From Endozoicomonas sp. G2_2 (GTDB lineage: Bacteria; Pseudomonadota; Gammaproteobacteria; Nevskiales; Salinisphaeraceae), in the NCBI RefSeq assembly GCF_017744135.1, contig NZ_JAGHQU010000004.1:124001-188000 (forward strand): a stretch of 64,000 bases of DNA, given 5' to 3'. The notes beneath the pieces were generated by a model, which ran no database searches, was not told the DNA's origin, and was given only the letters and a program-made list of their open reading frames with translations. This document shows positions 9,115-18,924 of the stretch, one piece after another. The position numbers and the translations under genes were made by a program. The number at the start of each line of letters is the position of its first letter. Positions within the stretch are counted from its first letter, which is position 1.

Positions 9115-11277
9115 ATGGAACTGACCAGCGGCATCAACCGACTACAGACGCGTATCCGGACCTCGCGTATTTCGCGCGAGTTCGGTATCGATACGCTCGC
9201 CGAGCATCTGGAGAGTTATCTGCCGGAGCCGGCGATCGCGCGCGTGCGCGCAGCCTACGAATTCGGTGAACACCAGCACCGTGGGCAGTTCCGCAAGACC
9301 GGCGAACCCTATATCTACCATCCGCTCGCGGTGGCACGAATCCTGGCCGAGATGCGCCTGGATGCGACCACGCTGATCGCGGCCATCCTGCACGACGTCA
9401 TCGAGGATACCGACGCCGCGCGTGAAGAGGTCGCCAAGCGCTTTGGCAAGGAGGTGGCCTATCTCGTCGACGGCGTAAGCAAACTCGACAAGGCCCAGTT
9501 CCACAGCCGTGAGCAGGCCACTGCCGAGAGCTTTCGCAAACTGATGCTGGCGATGACGCACGATATTCGCGTCATCCTGGTCAAGCTGGCCGACCGCCTC
9601 CACAACATGCGCACGCTCGAGGGCATGACCGCGAAAAAACGCGCCGCGATCGCGCGCGAAACCCTCGAGATCTATGCGCCGATCGCGCGGCGGCTGGGTA
9701 TCAACAGCATGCGCCAGGAGCTCGAGGAACTCGGCTTCGCGAACCTCTACCCGCGTCGCTACGAGGTGTTGCGCCGCGCCAGCCAGTCTGTGACCGGCGA
9801 CCGGCGCAGCCTGTTGCGTGAAATCGAGGAAACACTCTCGCGCGCGCTGGCGGCCGAGGGCATCGGCGCGATGGTCAAGGGCCGGCGCAAGAATCTGTAC
9901 AGCATCTACCGCAAGATGCGCGAAAAGCATCGGCGTTTTCTCGACGTGTTCGATCTGTATGGCGTGCGCGTGATCGTCGATGCCGTGGACGAGTGCTATC
10001 GCGGCCTGGGCATTGTGCATCACCGCTATCGGCCGATCACCGAGCAGTTCAACGATTTCATCGCCAATCCCAAGCTCAACGGCTATCAGTCGCTGCATAC
10101 CACGGTGATGGCGCGCGGCGGGATCAAGTTCGAGGTGCAGATCCGGACCCGCGAGATGGACCAGATCGCGGAGTCCGGCATCGCGGCGCACTGGCAGTAC
10201 AAGCTCGGGGAAAAGGCCGGCAAGCTCGGCAATCTCGATGCCGATGAATGGCTCGGTCATCTGGCCGAGATGCACGAGGGCGAGCGCGATTCGTTGCGTT
10301 TCGTCGACAACCTGCGGATGGACCTGTTTCCCGACGAGGTCTACGTGTTCACGCCCAAGGGCCAGATCATCCGGCTGGCCAAGGGCGCGACCTGTGTCGA
10401 CTTTGCCTATGCCGTGCATACCGAACTGGGGGATCGCTGCGTGGCGGCCCGTGTGGATGGCCATCTGGCGCCGCTGAACAGCCAGCTCGAATCTGGCCAG
10501 ACGGTGGAGATCATCACCGCCAAGCACGCGCGGCCGAACGCTGCCTGGCTGCATTTCCTCAAGACCGCGAAAGCACGTACGGGCGTGCGCAACTTCCTCA
10601 AGAATCAGCGCGAGGACAAGGCCCAGCGTCTGGGCGAGCGGCTTCTCGACAAGTCGCTGAGCGACCTCGGCATGTCGCTGCGGCGCTTGTCGCGCTCGGA
10701 TATCGAGCGTGGCCTGGCCGAGATGGAAGAGCCGAGTCTGCCGGATCTGTATACCGCCATCGGCCTCGGGCGTCGGCTGGCGCCGCTGGTCGCCCGCCAT
10801 TTCCTGGAAAGCGATGCGCCGGTTGCCAAGGGGCGTCGCGCCAAGCCGCTGGCGGTGGAGGGTACCGAAGGGCTGGTGGTCGAGTTCGCCAAGTGCTGTC
10901 ACCCGGTGCCGGGCGACGCCATCCACGGCCAGGCGAGCCTGGGGCGCGGGCTGGTCGTGCACCGGTTTGGCTGTGCGTACTCGACCCGCAAGGGCGCCTC
11001 GGCGGATCGGGTCGAACTGACCTGGGCTGACAACGTCACCGGCGACTACGATGTCGAACTGCGGGTGACGGCCAGCAACAAGCGCGGCCTGCTGGCGACG
11101 CTCACCGCGAAATTTGCCGACGCCGACTGCAATATCGAGAACATCACCTTCCCCGAAAGCAGCGGCGCGTTGATCACCATCCGGTTTCTCATCGACGTGC
11201 GCGATCGTCATCATCTGGCGAACGTGATCCGCCGCCTGCGTCGCATCAGCGCTGTGGAGCGCGTCGAACGCTGCTGA
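9115..11277 (+). CDS. spoT: Bifunctional (p)ppGpp synthetase/hydrolase
   Basis: This 720-residue RelA/SpoT protein controls the stringent alarmone. Its N-terminal HD hydrolase domain is intact, with YHPLAVARILAEM and AAILHDVIEDTDA near residues 65-100. The synthetase domain contains GRRKNLYSIYRKM and NGYQSLHTTVM (about 320-330). TGS (DLFPDEVYVFTPKGQI, about 400), helical and C-terminal ACT (DVELRVTASNKRGLLATL) regions follow. An intact HD site plus the gene order rpoZ-spoT-ridA-recG mark it as SpoT rather than RelA. Some synthetase residues were not checked one by one. Confidence 0.96.
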   Translation: MELTSGINRLQTRIRTSRISREFGIDTLAEHLESYLPEPAIARVRAAYEFGEHQHRGQFRKTGEPYIYHPLAVARILAEMRLDATTLIAAILHDVIEDTDAAREEVAKRFGKEVAYLVDGVSKLDKAQFHSREQATAESFRKLMLAMTHDIRVILVKLADRLHNMRTLEGMTAKKRAAIARETLEIYAPIARRLGINSMRQELEELGFANLYPRRYEVLRRASQSVTGDRRSLLREIEETLSRALAAEGIGAMVKGRRKNLYSIYRKMREKHRRFLDVFDLYGVRVIVDAVDECYRGLGIVHHRYRPITEQFNDFIANPKLNGYQSLHTTVMARGGIKFEVQIRTREMDQIAESGIAAHWQYKLGEKAGKLGNLDADEWLGHLAEMHEGERDSLRFVDNLRMDLFPDEVYVFTPKGQIIRLAKGATCVDFAYAVHTELGDRCVAARVDGHLAPLNSQLESGQTVEIITAKHARPNAAWLHFLKTAKARTGVRNFLKNQREDKAQRLGERLLDKSLSDLGMSLRRLSRSDIERGLAEMEEPSLPDLYTAIGLGRRLAPLVARHFLESDAPVAKGRRAKPLAVEGTEGLVVEFAKCCHPVPGDAIHGQASLGRGLVVHRFGCAYSTRKGASADRVELTWADNVTGDYDVELRVTASNKRGLLATLTAKFADADCNIENITFPESSGALITIRFLIDVRDRHHLANVIRRLRRISAVERVERC

Positions 11278-11356
11278 AAAACGGGTACGCGGCCTCTGCC
11301 ATGGCCGGGCCGCGCTGTGTGACAATGCCGCCAACCCTTTCAACGGCATCGATATC

Positions 11357-11752
11357 ATGATCCAGCCCGCCAGCCATCAGATCATCAACACCAAGGAAGC
11401 GCCGGATGCGATCGGCGCCTACTCCCAGGCCGTGCAGGCCGGGAACACCGTGTATATCTCCGGGCAGATTCCGCTCGATCCGGAAACCGGCACCCTCATC
11501 GACGGCGACATCGAGGCCCAGATCGAGCGCGTGTTTGACAATCTGGATGCGGTGGCGCGCGCGGCAGGCGGCACGCTCACGCATGCGGTCAAGTTCACGA
11601 TCTATCTGACCGACATGGATAACTTCGCGGTCGTGAACAAGGTCATGGAGCGCAAGCTCGCCAAGCCGTACCCGGCGCGTGCCGCGGTCGGCGTGGCCGC
11701 CCTTCCGAAAGGCGCAGGCGTGGAGGCCGATGCCATCCTCGCGCTCGGCTAA
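11357..11752 (+). CDS. ridA: RidA family enamine/imine deaminase
   Basis: This 131-residue RidA (YjgF/YER057c/UK114) protein hydrolyses reactive enamine/imine intermediates such as 2-aminoacrylate to the keto acid and ammonia. Family markers are APDAIGAYSQAVQAGNTVYISGQI split across the first 40 residues and the C-terminal PYPARAAVGVAALPKGAGVEADAI, which supplies the conserved active-site Arg. spoT-ridA-recG is a common gammaproteobacterial order. The last 23 bp overlap recG. Confidence 0.95.
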   Translation: MIQPASHQIINTKEAPDAIGAYSQAVQAGNTVYISGQIPLDPETGTLIDGDIEAQIERVFDNLDAVARAAGGTLTHAVKFTIYLTDMDNFAVVNKVMERKLAKPYPARAAVGVAALPKGAGVEADAILALG

Positions 11753-13862
11753 GGCGGCCCCCAGGCGCGAACGTCGCCGGGCCGGCGATTCCTGCCGGCG
11801 TCTCGAGGGCGTCGGCCCGAAACTGGCCGACAAGCTGGCCACGCTCGGCATCGAGTCGATCGGCGATGTGCTGCTGCATCGCCCCCTACGTTACGAAGAC
11901 CGCAGCCGGGTCACGCCGGTGGCCGAGATCATTCCGCACGGGATGCCGGTTATTGCCGTGGTGCGTGTCGATGCCGCCGAGGTGCGGCACGGCCGGCGGC
12001 GCAGCCTGCTGGTCAGCACCAGTGACGGGGGTGGTCGTTTGTGGCTGCGCTTCTTTCACTTTGCCCCGGCCCAGCAGGCGAAGTTCGCGCCGGGTGCCTG
12101 GTTGCGCGTGTTCGGCGAGCCGCGCGGCGGTGTGTATGGCACCGAGATCGTCCACCCCGAGTATCAGGTGGTCGCCGACGCCGCGGCGGGGCACGATTTC
12201 GTGCCCGAACTGCGCGCGGTGTACCCGGCGACATCCGGTGTAACGCAGAATCGTCTGCGCGACATGGCCGCCCAGGCCCTTGCCATGCTGGAGATGCCCG
12301 ATTTCTGGCCCGACGCACTGCCGCCGGATATCGCTGCCGAGCTGTCCGCGGGCGGGCCCGTGATGGCTGTCGATGCGGCCCTGCGGATGATCCACCGGCC
12401 CGGCCCGAACGTGGACCTGGCCGCGCTGATCGACGGCAGCCATCCCGCCGTCACGCGTCTCGCCTTCGAGGAGCTGCTCGGCCACCAGCTCGGCCTGCGC
12501 AGCCGGCGGCGGCGGATCAAGACCGAACGAGCGCCCGCGCTGGGCGATGCCGGTCAGGGTCTGGCGCCATTGTTCGAGCAGCTGGGTTTTTCGCCGACGA
12601 ACGCCCAGCGACGGGTTATCGGCGAGATTCTGGCCGACATGGCGACGCGCCACCCCATGCTGCGGTTGATCCAGGGCGACGTGGGCTCGGGCAAGACGGT
12701 GGTAGCGGCCGCGGCCGTGCTCACCGCGATCGAGAACGGCTGGCAGGCCGCGTTCATGGCGCCGACCGAACTGCTGGCCGAGCAGCATCATGCCAATCTC
12801 GCCGGCTGGCTCGAGCCGCTTGGGATCTCGGTGCTGCTGGTGACCGGCCGGCGCCGGCGTGACGATGCCGTGCTCGCACCGATTCGCGATGGAACACCGG
12901 CCGTGGTGGTCGGCACGCACGCGCTGTTTCAGGAATCGCTGGATTTCGGTCGTCTGGGCCTGTGCGTCATCGACGAACAGCACCGGTTCGGCGTCGATCA
13001 GCGTCTGGCGCTGCGTAACAAGGCGGCGCGGCATGGCCTGAGCGCGCACCAGCTGATCATGACCGCGACGCCTATCCCGCGCACGCTGGCGATGAGTGCC
13101 TATGCGGATCTGGATACATCGGTCATCGACGAATTGCCGCCCGGGCGCACACCGGTGGTCACGGTCGCGGTACCCAACACCCGTCGCGACGAGGTCATCG
13201 CGCGTATCGGGCGGGCGGTGGCCGGGGGGCGGCAGGTCTACTGGGTGTGCACCCTGATCGAGACGAGCGACAAGCTCGAGGCCCAGGCCGCCGAGGCCGC
13301 GGCCGAAGCGCTATCGGTCGCGCTGCCCGATGTCCAGGTCACGCTGGCCCACGGCCGCATGAAGCCGGCCGCCAAGCAAAAGGCGATGAATGCCTTCAAG
13401 GCGGGCCATATCGACGTGCTGGTCGCCACGACGGTGATCGAGGTGGGCGTCGATGTGCCCAACGCATCGCTGATGATCATCGAGAACGCCGAGCGGCTTG
13501 GTCTGGCCCAGTTGCACCAGTTGCGCGGCCGGGTGGGGCGCGGCTCGGTGGAAAGCCACTGCGTGCTACTTTATCAACCGCCGCTTTCGGAGACCGCGCG
13601 CCGCCGGCTGTCGGTATTGCGCGATACCGGCGACGGTTTCGCCATCGCCCGCGCCGATCTCGAGCTGCGCGGGCCCGGCGAAGTGCTGGGCACGCGCCAG
13701 ACCGGCGCGGCCAGCTTTCGTATCGCCGATCTTGTGCGCGACGGCGTATGGGTGGAAAGAGCGCTTGCCGTGGCCGACGACGTACTGGCCTATCACCCGC
13801 GCGAGGCGGAGCTGCTCGTGGAACGCTGGGCCGGTGGCGGCGGCGGTTATGCCGGCGTCTAG
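11730..13862 (+). CDS. recG: ATP-dependent DNA helicase RecG
   Basis: RecG remodels stalled replication forks and branch-migrates Holliday junctions. From ATG 11730 it has 710 residues, close to the usual 690-700. The N-terminal wedge/OB region starts with LEGVGPKLADKLATLGI. Helicase motifs follow: GDVGSGKTVVAAA (Walker A), the Walker B form DEQHRFG, MTATPIPRTLAM, and VEVGVDVPNASLMIIENAERLGLAQLHQLRGRVGR broken over two motifs. The start overlaps ridA and sits just 3 bases after GGAGG, which is tight spacing, so the exact start is less sure than the gene. Confidence 0.95.
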   Translation: MPSSRSAKAAPRRERRRAGDSCRRLEGVGPKLADKLATLGIESIGDVLLHRPLRYEDRSRVTPVAEIIPHGMPVIAVVRVDAAEVRHGRRRSLLVSTSDGGGRLWLRFFHFAPAQQAKFAPGAWLRVFGEPRGGVYGTEIVHPEYQVVADAAAGHDFVPELRAVYPATSGVTQNRLRDMAAQALAMLEMPDFWPDALPPDIAAELSAGGPVMAVDAALRMIHRPGPNVDLAALIDGSHPAVTRLAFEELLGHQLGLRSRRRRIKTERAPALGDAGQGLAPLFEQLGFSPTNAQRRVIGEILADMATRHPMLRLIQGDVGSGKTVVAAAAVLTAIENGWQAAFMAPTELLAEQHHANLAGWLEPLGISVLLVTGRRRRDDAVLAPIRDGTPAVVVGTHALFQESLDFGRLGLCVIDEQHRFGVDQRLALRNKAARHGLSAHQLIMTATPIPRTLAMSAYADLDTSVIDELPPGRTPVVTVAVPNTRRDEVIARIGRAVAGGRQVYWVCTLIETSDKLEAQAAEAAAEALSVALPDVQVTLAHGRMKPAAKQKAMNAFKAGHIDVLVATTVIEVGVDVPNASLMIIENAERLGLAQLHQLRGRVGRGSVESHCVLLYQPPLSETARRRLSVLRDTGDGFAIARADLELRGPGEVLGTRQTGAASFRIADLVRDGVWVERALAVADDVLAYHPREAELLVERWAGGGGGYAGV

Positions 13863-13905
13863 CGCGTCGCGGTTCGCGTATTCCCTGCGCTCCTAGGAGA
13901 CCTGC

Positions 13906-15843
13906 ATGAAGCTTCTGGCCCGTATCCGCAATCTCGTTCAGTTTCAGCTCGAGCAGTTCATCCTGCGCGGGCCGCTGTCGCGCCTGATGGTGATCGCGCT
14001 GGCCATGGCGCTGATCGCACTCGGCGCGGGGCTGCTGGTCTACAACGCGCCGACCGGTCAGGACTACGACGACCCCTGGTCGGCGATCTGGTGGGCCTTC
14101 TTGCGCCTGACCGACTCGGGCTATCTCGGCGACGACGAAGGCAGCGTGCTGCGGGTGGTCTCGACGTTGCTCACGGTCGCCGGCGTGGTGCTGTTTGTCG
14201 GCGCGCTGATCGCGACCATGACGCAGTGGCTTAACGACACCATCGAGACGCTGGAAGCCGGCTATACGCCGATCGCCAAGAACAACCACGTGCTCATTCT
14301 GGGCTGGAACAACCGCACCGCCGCGATGGTGGAGGATCTGGTCCAGTCCGAAGGGCGGGTGGCACGATTTCTCAGCCGTCACGGTGGGCGCAGCCTGCAT
14401 ATCGTGATCCTGGCTGAACGGGTCACGCCCGCGCTCGCGCAGGAAATTCGCGACAAGCTCGGTCGTGGTTTCGACATGCGCCGCATCACCTTGCGTTCCG
14501 GCACGCCGCTGCGGCTCGACCACTTGCGCCGGGTCGACTATCAGCACGCGGCGGTGATTCTGCTGCCTACGCGCGAATTCGAGGCCGGCAGCGCGCCCGA
14601 CGAGCTCACCATCAAGACGCTGATGAGCGCGGCGCATCCCGACGACGACATCGAGGCGGCCGACATGCCCCTCGTGGTGGCGGAAATCTTCGACGCCGAC
14701 CGGCTCGAAACCGCCCGCCGCGCCTATCCCGGCCCGGCCGAGTTCATCGGTACGCCGCAGATCATCAGTCGCCTGCTGGCCCAGAACACGCGGCATCGCG
14801 GGCTATCGTCGGTATACAACGAGCTGCTCAGCGGGGCGGGCCAGCAGATCTATGTGCGCGAATGCCCGAGCCTGGAGGGTCGGCGCCTGGTCGATATCGC
14901 GGCCTGTTTCGACCAGGCCGTGCTGCTCGGTGTCACCCACGATGGCCGCCTCGATGCGCTGTATGCGGATAATGAACAAACCGTGGCTGCCGCCGACCGG
15001 CTGGCCTTCATCGCCCGCGAGTTCGAGGACTGCACGCCCACGCGAGAACCCGAAAGCAACGCCTCCGGGCGTATCCATGCGGCGTCCGACGCCGAGGTCG
15101 AGGCGCGTCGTCGGCGCGTGCTCGTGCTCGGTTGGAACCAGAAGGTTCCGTCCCTGCTGGCGGAGTTCGATGCCTATACCCGCGAGCGTGTCGAGGTCGA
15201 TGTGTTCTCGCTCCTGGCGGTCGACGAGCGCGAGACCATCCTGCGTCGCAAGGGCGTCATGCTGAATCACGCCCGGGTCCGCCATATCGAGGGCGATCTG
15301 ACCTCGCATTACGAAATGACGCGGCTGGACGTGTCCGGCTACGACAGCATCGTGCTCGTCGCCAGCGATTGGCTCGGTTCCGCCGACGCGGCCGATGCGC
15401 GCATGCTGCTCGGTTACCTGGTGTTGTCGCAGGTGCTCGAGAACGTCGAGACCAAGCCTGCTGTGGTGGTCGAATCGATGTCCACGGATAACGCCAATCT
15501 GTTCGATCAGGCCAACGTGGAACGCCTGGTATCGCCGGATCTGCAGGCCAGCATGCTGACCCAGGTGGCGCTGCGCCGCGAACTTCACTGGGTGCTTGAG
15601 GAACTGTTCAGTGCCGGCGGTGCCGAGATCGAGTTCCGCCACGTCGACCGGCTGGGTCTGGCCGACACGTCCGAAAGTTTCGATACGCTGCGTCGTGCGC
15701 GCGCCGCTCACGGCGAGGTGCTTCTGGGAACACTGCATCGCAGCGACGAGTCGATGCCGCGGCTGTTACTCAATCCCGAGGACAAGTGGGCCCCGATCGC
15801 GTTATCGGCCCGCGACGAACTCGTGGTGCTGGCCATCGGCTGA
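13906..15843 (+). CDS. CASTOR/POLLUX-like two-helix ion channel with RCK-type domains
   Basis: This 645-residue membrane protein has one hydrophobic helix near residues 25-45, a pore-like segment WWAFLRLTDSGYLGDD (about 65-80) and a second helix (about 85-105). Two regulatory Rossmann-like domains follow, each opening with a matching motif: HVLILGWNNRTAAM near 127 and RVLVLGWNQKVPSL near 405. This is the layout of the CASTOR/POLLUX/DMI1 channel family, known from plant nuclear calcium signalling and present in bacteria with poorly known roles. The canonical potassium filter TVGYG is absent; LTDSGYLGDD takes its place. A good TAGGAGA site precedes ATG 13906, 43 bp after recG. The gating ligand and the ion carried are unknown. 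Confidence 0.85.
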   Translation: MKLLARIRNLVQFQLEQFILRGPLSRLMVIALAMALIALGAGLLVYNAPTGQDYDDPWSAIWWAFLRLTDSGYLGDDEGSVLRVVSTLLTVAGVVLFVGALIATMTQWLNDTIETLEAGYTPIAKNNHVLILGWNNRTAAMVEDLVQSEGRVARFLSRHGGRSLHIVILAERVTPALAQEIRDKLGRGFDMRRITLRSGTPLRLDHLRRVDYQHAAVILLPTREFEAGSAPDELTIKTLMSAAHPDDDIEAADMPLVVAEIFDADRLETARRAYPGPAEFIGTPQIISRLLAQNTRHRGLSSVYNELLSGAGQQIYVRECPSLEGRRLVDIAACFDQAVLLGVTHDGRLDALYADNEQTVAAADRLAFIAREFEDCTPTREPESNASGRIHAASDAEVEARRRRVLVLGWNQKVPSLLAEFDAYTRERVEVDVFSLLAVDERETILRRKGVMLNHARVRHIEGDLTSHYEMTRLDVSGYDSIVLVASDWLGSADAADARMLLGYLVLSQVLENVETKPAVVVESMSTDNANLFDQANVERLVSPDLQASMLTQVALRRELHWVLEELFSAGGAEIEFRHVDRLGLADTSESFDTLRRARAAHGEVLLGTLHRSDESMPRLLLNPEDKWAPIALSARDELVVLAIG

Positions 15844-15858
15844 GTGCGGCGCGTCGGA

Positions 15859-16563
15859 TCAGGCCCGCGCTACGCAATAGAGATCGACACGTCCCGCGCC
15901 CGCGCCCAGCAGTGTCCGAGCGACCGCGGTGGCCGTATGGGCGGTCGTCACCACATCGTCGACGATGGCGACATGCTCGCCGGCCAGCGGTGCGCGCACA
16001 GTAAACGCATCGCGGACGTTGGCGGCGCGCCGGTTGGCCGCCAGGGTGCTCTGTGGCGCAGTGTCGCGCGTACGTCGCAGCAGGTTGCTGGCGACGGGGC
16101 TGCCGATCGAGCCCGCCAGGCGCGCGGCGATACGCTCGGCCTGGTTGAAGCCACGGCGGCGATAGCCTGCCGGGTGCAACGGCACCGGAACCAGCATGTC
16201 GGGTAGGTCAAGATCGGCGGCATGGACACGCGTGGCCAGCAGATCGCCGAGTAGCCGGGCATGGTTGAGCCGACCCTGGAACTTCAGTCGCGTGACCAGC
16301 CAGTCGATCGGCGGCGCGTAGTGGAATACCGCGACCGCGCGATCAAAACGGGCGCGCCGGCGACAGTCGCTGCATGCGCGGCTGCTCGCGTCGTTGCTCA
16401 GGGGCAACGCGCAATGACGACAGGCCGCTTCGAGCCAGGGCAGGTCGGCAAGACAGGCGTCGCACAGTTCGCGGCGCAGCGGTGCCGGGGCGGCACACAG
16501 CAGGCAACGGGGCCCGAGCAGGGCGTGTTGCGCACTTTTTAACCATCCGTCAAGAACAGACAC
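15859..16563 (-). CDS. comF: ComF family phosphoribosyltransferase-like protein
   Basis: The protein has 234 residues from the GTG at 16563. The N-terminal zinc-finger part has paired cysteines (CLLC, CDACL, CRHC, CSDC). The C-terminal PRT domain contains PVPLHPAGYRRRGFNQAE and the PRPP loop VAIVDDVVTTAHTATA. ComF proteins assist DNA uptake in competent bacteria and fork restart steps, though the biochemical reaction is unresolved. It is divergent from bioB, as in many gammaproteobacteria (comF/gntX next to the bio operon). An upstream in-frame ATG (16644) would run through the bioB upstream region and is less likely. Confidence 0.9.
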   Translation of the reverse strand: MSVLDGWLKSAQHALLGPRCLLCAAPAPLRRELCDACLADLPWLEAACRHCALPLSNDASSRACSDCRRRARFDRAVAVFHYAPPIDWLVTRLKFQGRLNHARLLGDLLATRVHAADLDLPDMLVPVPLHPAGYRRRGFNQAERIAARLAGSIGSPVASNLLRRTRDTAPQSTLAANRRAANVRDAFTVRAPLAGEHVAIVDDVVTTAHTATAVARTLLGAGAGRVDLYCVARA

Positions 16564-16598
16564 GTTTTCACCTTGACAGCGGGTCGGGGCTGACCAAA

Positions 16599-16620
16599 GC
16601 TTGGGGTTCGAATTCCAAGC
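16599..16620. promoter_or_regulatory. Palindrome upstream of bioB, candidate operator
   Basis: A 22-bp dyad has arms GCTTGG and CCAAGC and a central TTCGAA; 18 of 22 positions are symmetric. It ends 10 bp before the bioB ATG and lies in the comF/bioB divergent region. It follows a TTGACA hexamer (16573-16578) that could be a -35 element. It does not resemble the E. coli BirA operator (TTGTAAACC half-sites). The binding protein is unknown. Confidence 0.45.
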
Positions 16621-16630
16621 CGATACTGCC

Positions 16631-17704
16631 ATGACCGAATCCATCGGTGCCGCGCCGCTGCGTCACGACTGGCGCGCCGAAGAAGTCGCCGAACTCTTTG
16701 CGCTGCCCTTTGCCGACCTGATTTTTCGTGCCCAGAGCGCGCATCGAGCCCACTTCGATGCCAACGCGGTACAGCTGTCCACGCTGATGTCGATCAAGAC
16801 CGGCGCCTGTCCGGAGGACTGCGCCTACTGCCCGCAAAGCGTGCGTTTCGATACCGGCCTCGAGCGCGAAGCGCTGCTGCCGCTGGAGCAGGTGCGCGAT
16901 GCCGCCCAGCGCGCGCGCGCCGCGGGTGCGACGCGGTTCTGCATGGGCGCGGCCTGGCGCAGCCCCAAGGACCGCGACCTGAAAAAGGTCATCGACATGG
17001 TCCAGGCCGTGCGCGACGAAGGGCTGGAGACCTGCGTGACGCTGGGCATGCTCAAGACCCAGCAGGCGAAAAAACTCAAGGAAGCCGGGCTGGACTACTA
17101 CAACCACAACCTCGACACCTCGCCCGAATATTACGAAGACATCATCACCACGCGCACCTATGACGACCGGCTGGACACGCTGGAGCACGTGCGCGACGCC
17201 GGCATCAAGGTCTGCTGCGGCGGTATCGTCGGCATGGGCGAGTCGCCGATGGATCGGGCCGAACTGCTGCGCCAGCTGGCGAATCTGCCCGAGCATCCGC
17301 AAAGCGTGCCGATCAACAATCTCGTTCAGGTCGAAGGCACGCCGCTGCACGGTGTCGATCCGATCGACCCGCTGGATTTCGTGCGCACCATTGCGGTTGC
17401 CAAGATCATGATGCCGGCGTCGTATGTGCGCCTCTCGGCCGGCCGCGAGGAAATGTCGGAAGCGGTGCAGACGCTGTGCTTTCTCGCCGGCGCGAACTCG
17501 ATCTTCTATGGCGATCAGCTGCTGACCACGGCCAATCCCGCCCATCTCAAGGATCTGGCCCTGCTGGAAAAACTCGGCATGGCGCCGGAAGCCTCGCCGA
17601 AATACAGCGATCTGGAGCCGGCAGCCGCGCCCAGCCCCGAGGCTGCGCCCCAGGCGCGCTCGAGCCGGTGCGGCCGGAATACGGCAGCCGCTGGCGCTTC
17701 GTGA
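16631..17704 (+). CDS. bioB: Biotin synthase
   Basis: Biotin synthase is the radical SAM enzyme that inserts sulfur into dethiobiotin. It has 357 residues from ATG 16631. The cluster motif C-x3-C-x2-C is in [14 protein letters not shown] (about residues 57-64). [23 protein letters not shown] and [15 protein letters not shown] are characteristic family stretches, the last contributing to the auxiliary [2Fe-2S] site region. The final 35 residues are an Ala/Pro-rich tail. The stop codon shares GTGA with the bioF start. An ATG 30 bp upstream (16601) is possible but lies inside the palindrome. Confidence 0.97.
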   Translation: MTESIGAAPLRHDWRAEEVAELFALPFADLIFRAQSAHRAHFDANAVQLSTLMSIKTGACPEDCAYCPQSVRFDTGLEREALLPLEQVRDAAQRARAAGATRFCMGAAWRSPKDRDLKKVIDMVQAVRDEGLETCVTLGMLKTQQAKKLKEAGLDYYNHNLDTSPEYYEDIITTRTYDDRLDTLEHVRDAGIKVCCGGIVGMGESPMDRAELLRQLANLPEHPQSVPINNLVQVEGTPLHGVDPIDPLDFVRTIAVAKIMMPASYVRLSAGREEMSEAVQTLCFLAGANSIFYGDQLLTTANPAHLKDLALLEKLGMAPEASPKYSDLEPAAAPSPEAAPQARSSRCGRNTAAAGAS

Positions 17705-18924
17705 CGCGGTCGCTGGCCGCCCATTGTCGCGACCGGCTGGCGGCGGTGCGCGCGGCGGACCGCTTTCGCCGTCGGCGAGTCATCGAAGGGGCGCATGGCC
17801 CTGTGGTCACGGCCGACGGCCAGCGCTGCGTGAATTTCTGCAGCAACGACTATCTCGGTCTCGCATCCGACCCGGATCTGTCTGATCGGCTTGCCAGTGC
17901 TGCGGCCGACGTGGGTACGGGCAGTGCCGCCTCCCAGCTGGTCACCGGCCATAACGCGGAACATGCCGCGCTGGAGGCAGAACTGGCCGACTGGGTCGGG
18001 CGCGAGCGGGCGCTGGTGTTTGCCACCGGGTATGCGGCCAACGTCGGCGTGATCAGCGCGCTGATGGGCAAGGGCGACGATGTCGTATCCGACGCGCTCA
18101 ATCATGCCTCGCTGATCGATGGCGCGCGCCTTTCCGGTGCGCGCAAGCATGTTTATGCCCATGCCGACGCCGTTGATGCCGCGGAAAAACTCGCCGGCTG
18201 CGGCCATGGCAATCGGCTGCTGGTCACCGACAGTGTGTTCTCCATGGACGGCGATACCGCGCCGCTGGCCGATCTGGCCACGCTAGCCAAGCTGGCCGGG
18301 GCCCGCAACGCGGAACCCGCCGCCTGGCTTGCCGTGGACGACGCGCACAGCCTTGGTGTATTCGGCCCACAAGGCGCGGGGCGTGTCGCCGAGGCGGGCC
18401 TGGGCAGCGCCGAGGTGCCCTTGCTCATGGCCACACTGGGCAAGTCGGTCGGCGCGGCCGGCGCGTTCGTCGCCGGCGATGCCGACGTGATCGAGGTCAT
18501 TCTGCAAAGCGCGCGCTCGCTGATCTTTTCCACCGCGCCGCCGCCCGCCGTGGCGGCGGCGGCACGGCGGGGCGTCGCCCTGGCGCGTGCGGGCGATGAC
18601 CGGCGCCGTCATCTCATGCGCCTGATCGAACGGTTTCGAGAAGGCGCGCGGGCGCTGGGCCTGCCGGTCACCGACTCCGACAGCCCCATCCAGCCGCTCG
18701 TGCTCGGGGCCGAGAGCGCGGCGCTCCGGGCCAGCGAGGGGCTTCTGGAGCGCGGTTACCTGGTCGGTGCGATCCGTCCGCCCACGGTCGCGCCGGGTAC
18801 GGCACGCCTTCGCGTCACGATTACGGCGGGCCACGACGAGTGCCAGGTGGACGGCCTCCTGGACGCGCTCGGTGCGGTGGTTGCGCCCATCCGGCATGAC
18901 CTTGCCGCCCGGTGCTCGGCATGA
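17701..18924 (+). CDS. bioF: 8-amino-7-oxononanoate synthase
   Basis: BioF is the PLP enzyme condensing pimeloyl-ACP and alanine. It has 407 residues if translation starts at the GTG at 17701, whose GTGA overlaps the bioB stop. Motifs: [62 protein letters not shown] and the PLP lysine in [17 protein letters not shown] further in-frame GTG (17668) lies inside bioB. It ends in an ATGA overlap with bioH, so the whole bio operon is translationally coupled. Confidence 0.95.
   Translation: MTRSLAAHCRDRLAAVRAADRFRRRRVIEGAHGPVVTADGQRCVNFCSNDYLGLASDPDLSDRLASAAADVGTGSAASQLVTGHNAEHAALEAELADWVGRERALVFATGYAANVGVISALMGKGDDVVSDALNHASLIDGARLSGARKHVYAHADAVDAAEKLAGCGHGNRLLVTDSVFSMDGDTAPLADLATLAKLAGARNAEPAAWLAVDDAHSLGVFGPQGAGRVAEAGLGSAEVPLLMATLGKSVGAAGAFVAGDADVIEVILQSARSLIFSTAPPPAVAAAARRGVALARAGDDRRRHLMRLIERFREGARALGLPVTDSDSPIQPLVLGAESAALRASEGLLERGYLVGAIRPPTVAPGTARLRVTITAGHDECQVDGLLDALGAVVAPIRHDLAARCSA

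Noticed and set aside
9142-11358. A 738-residue minus-strand open frame
   Set aside because: Antisense to spoT, which has full domain structure.
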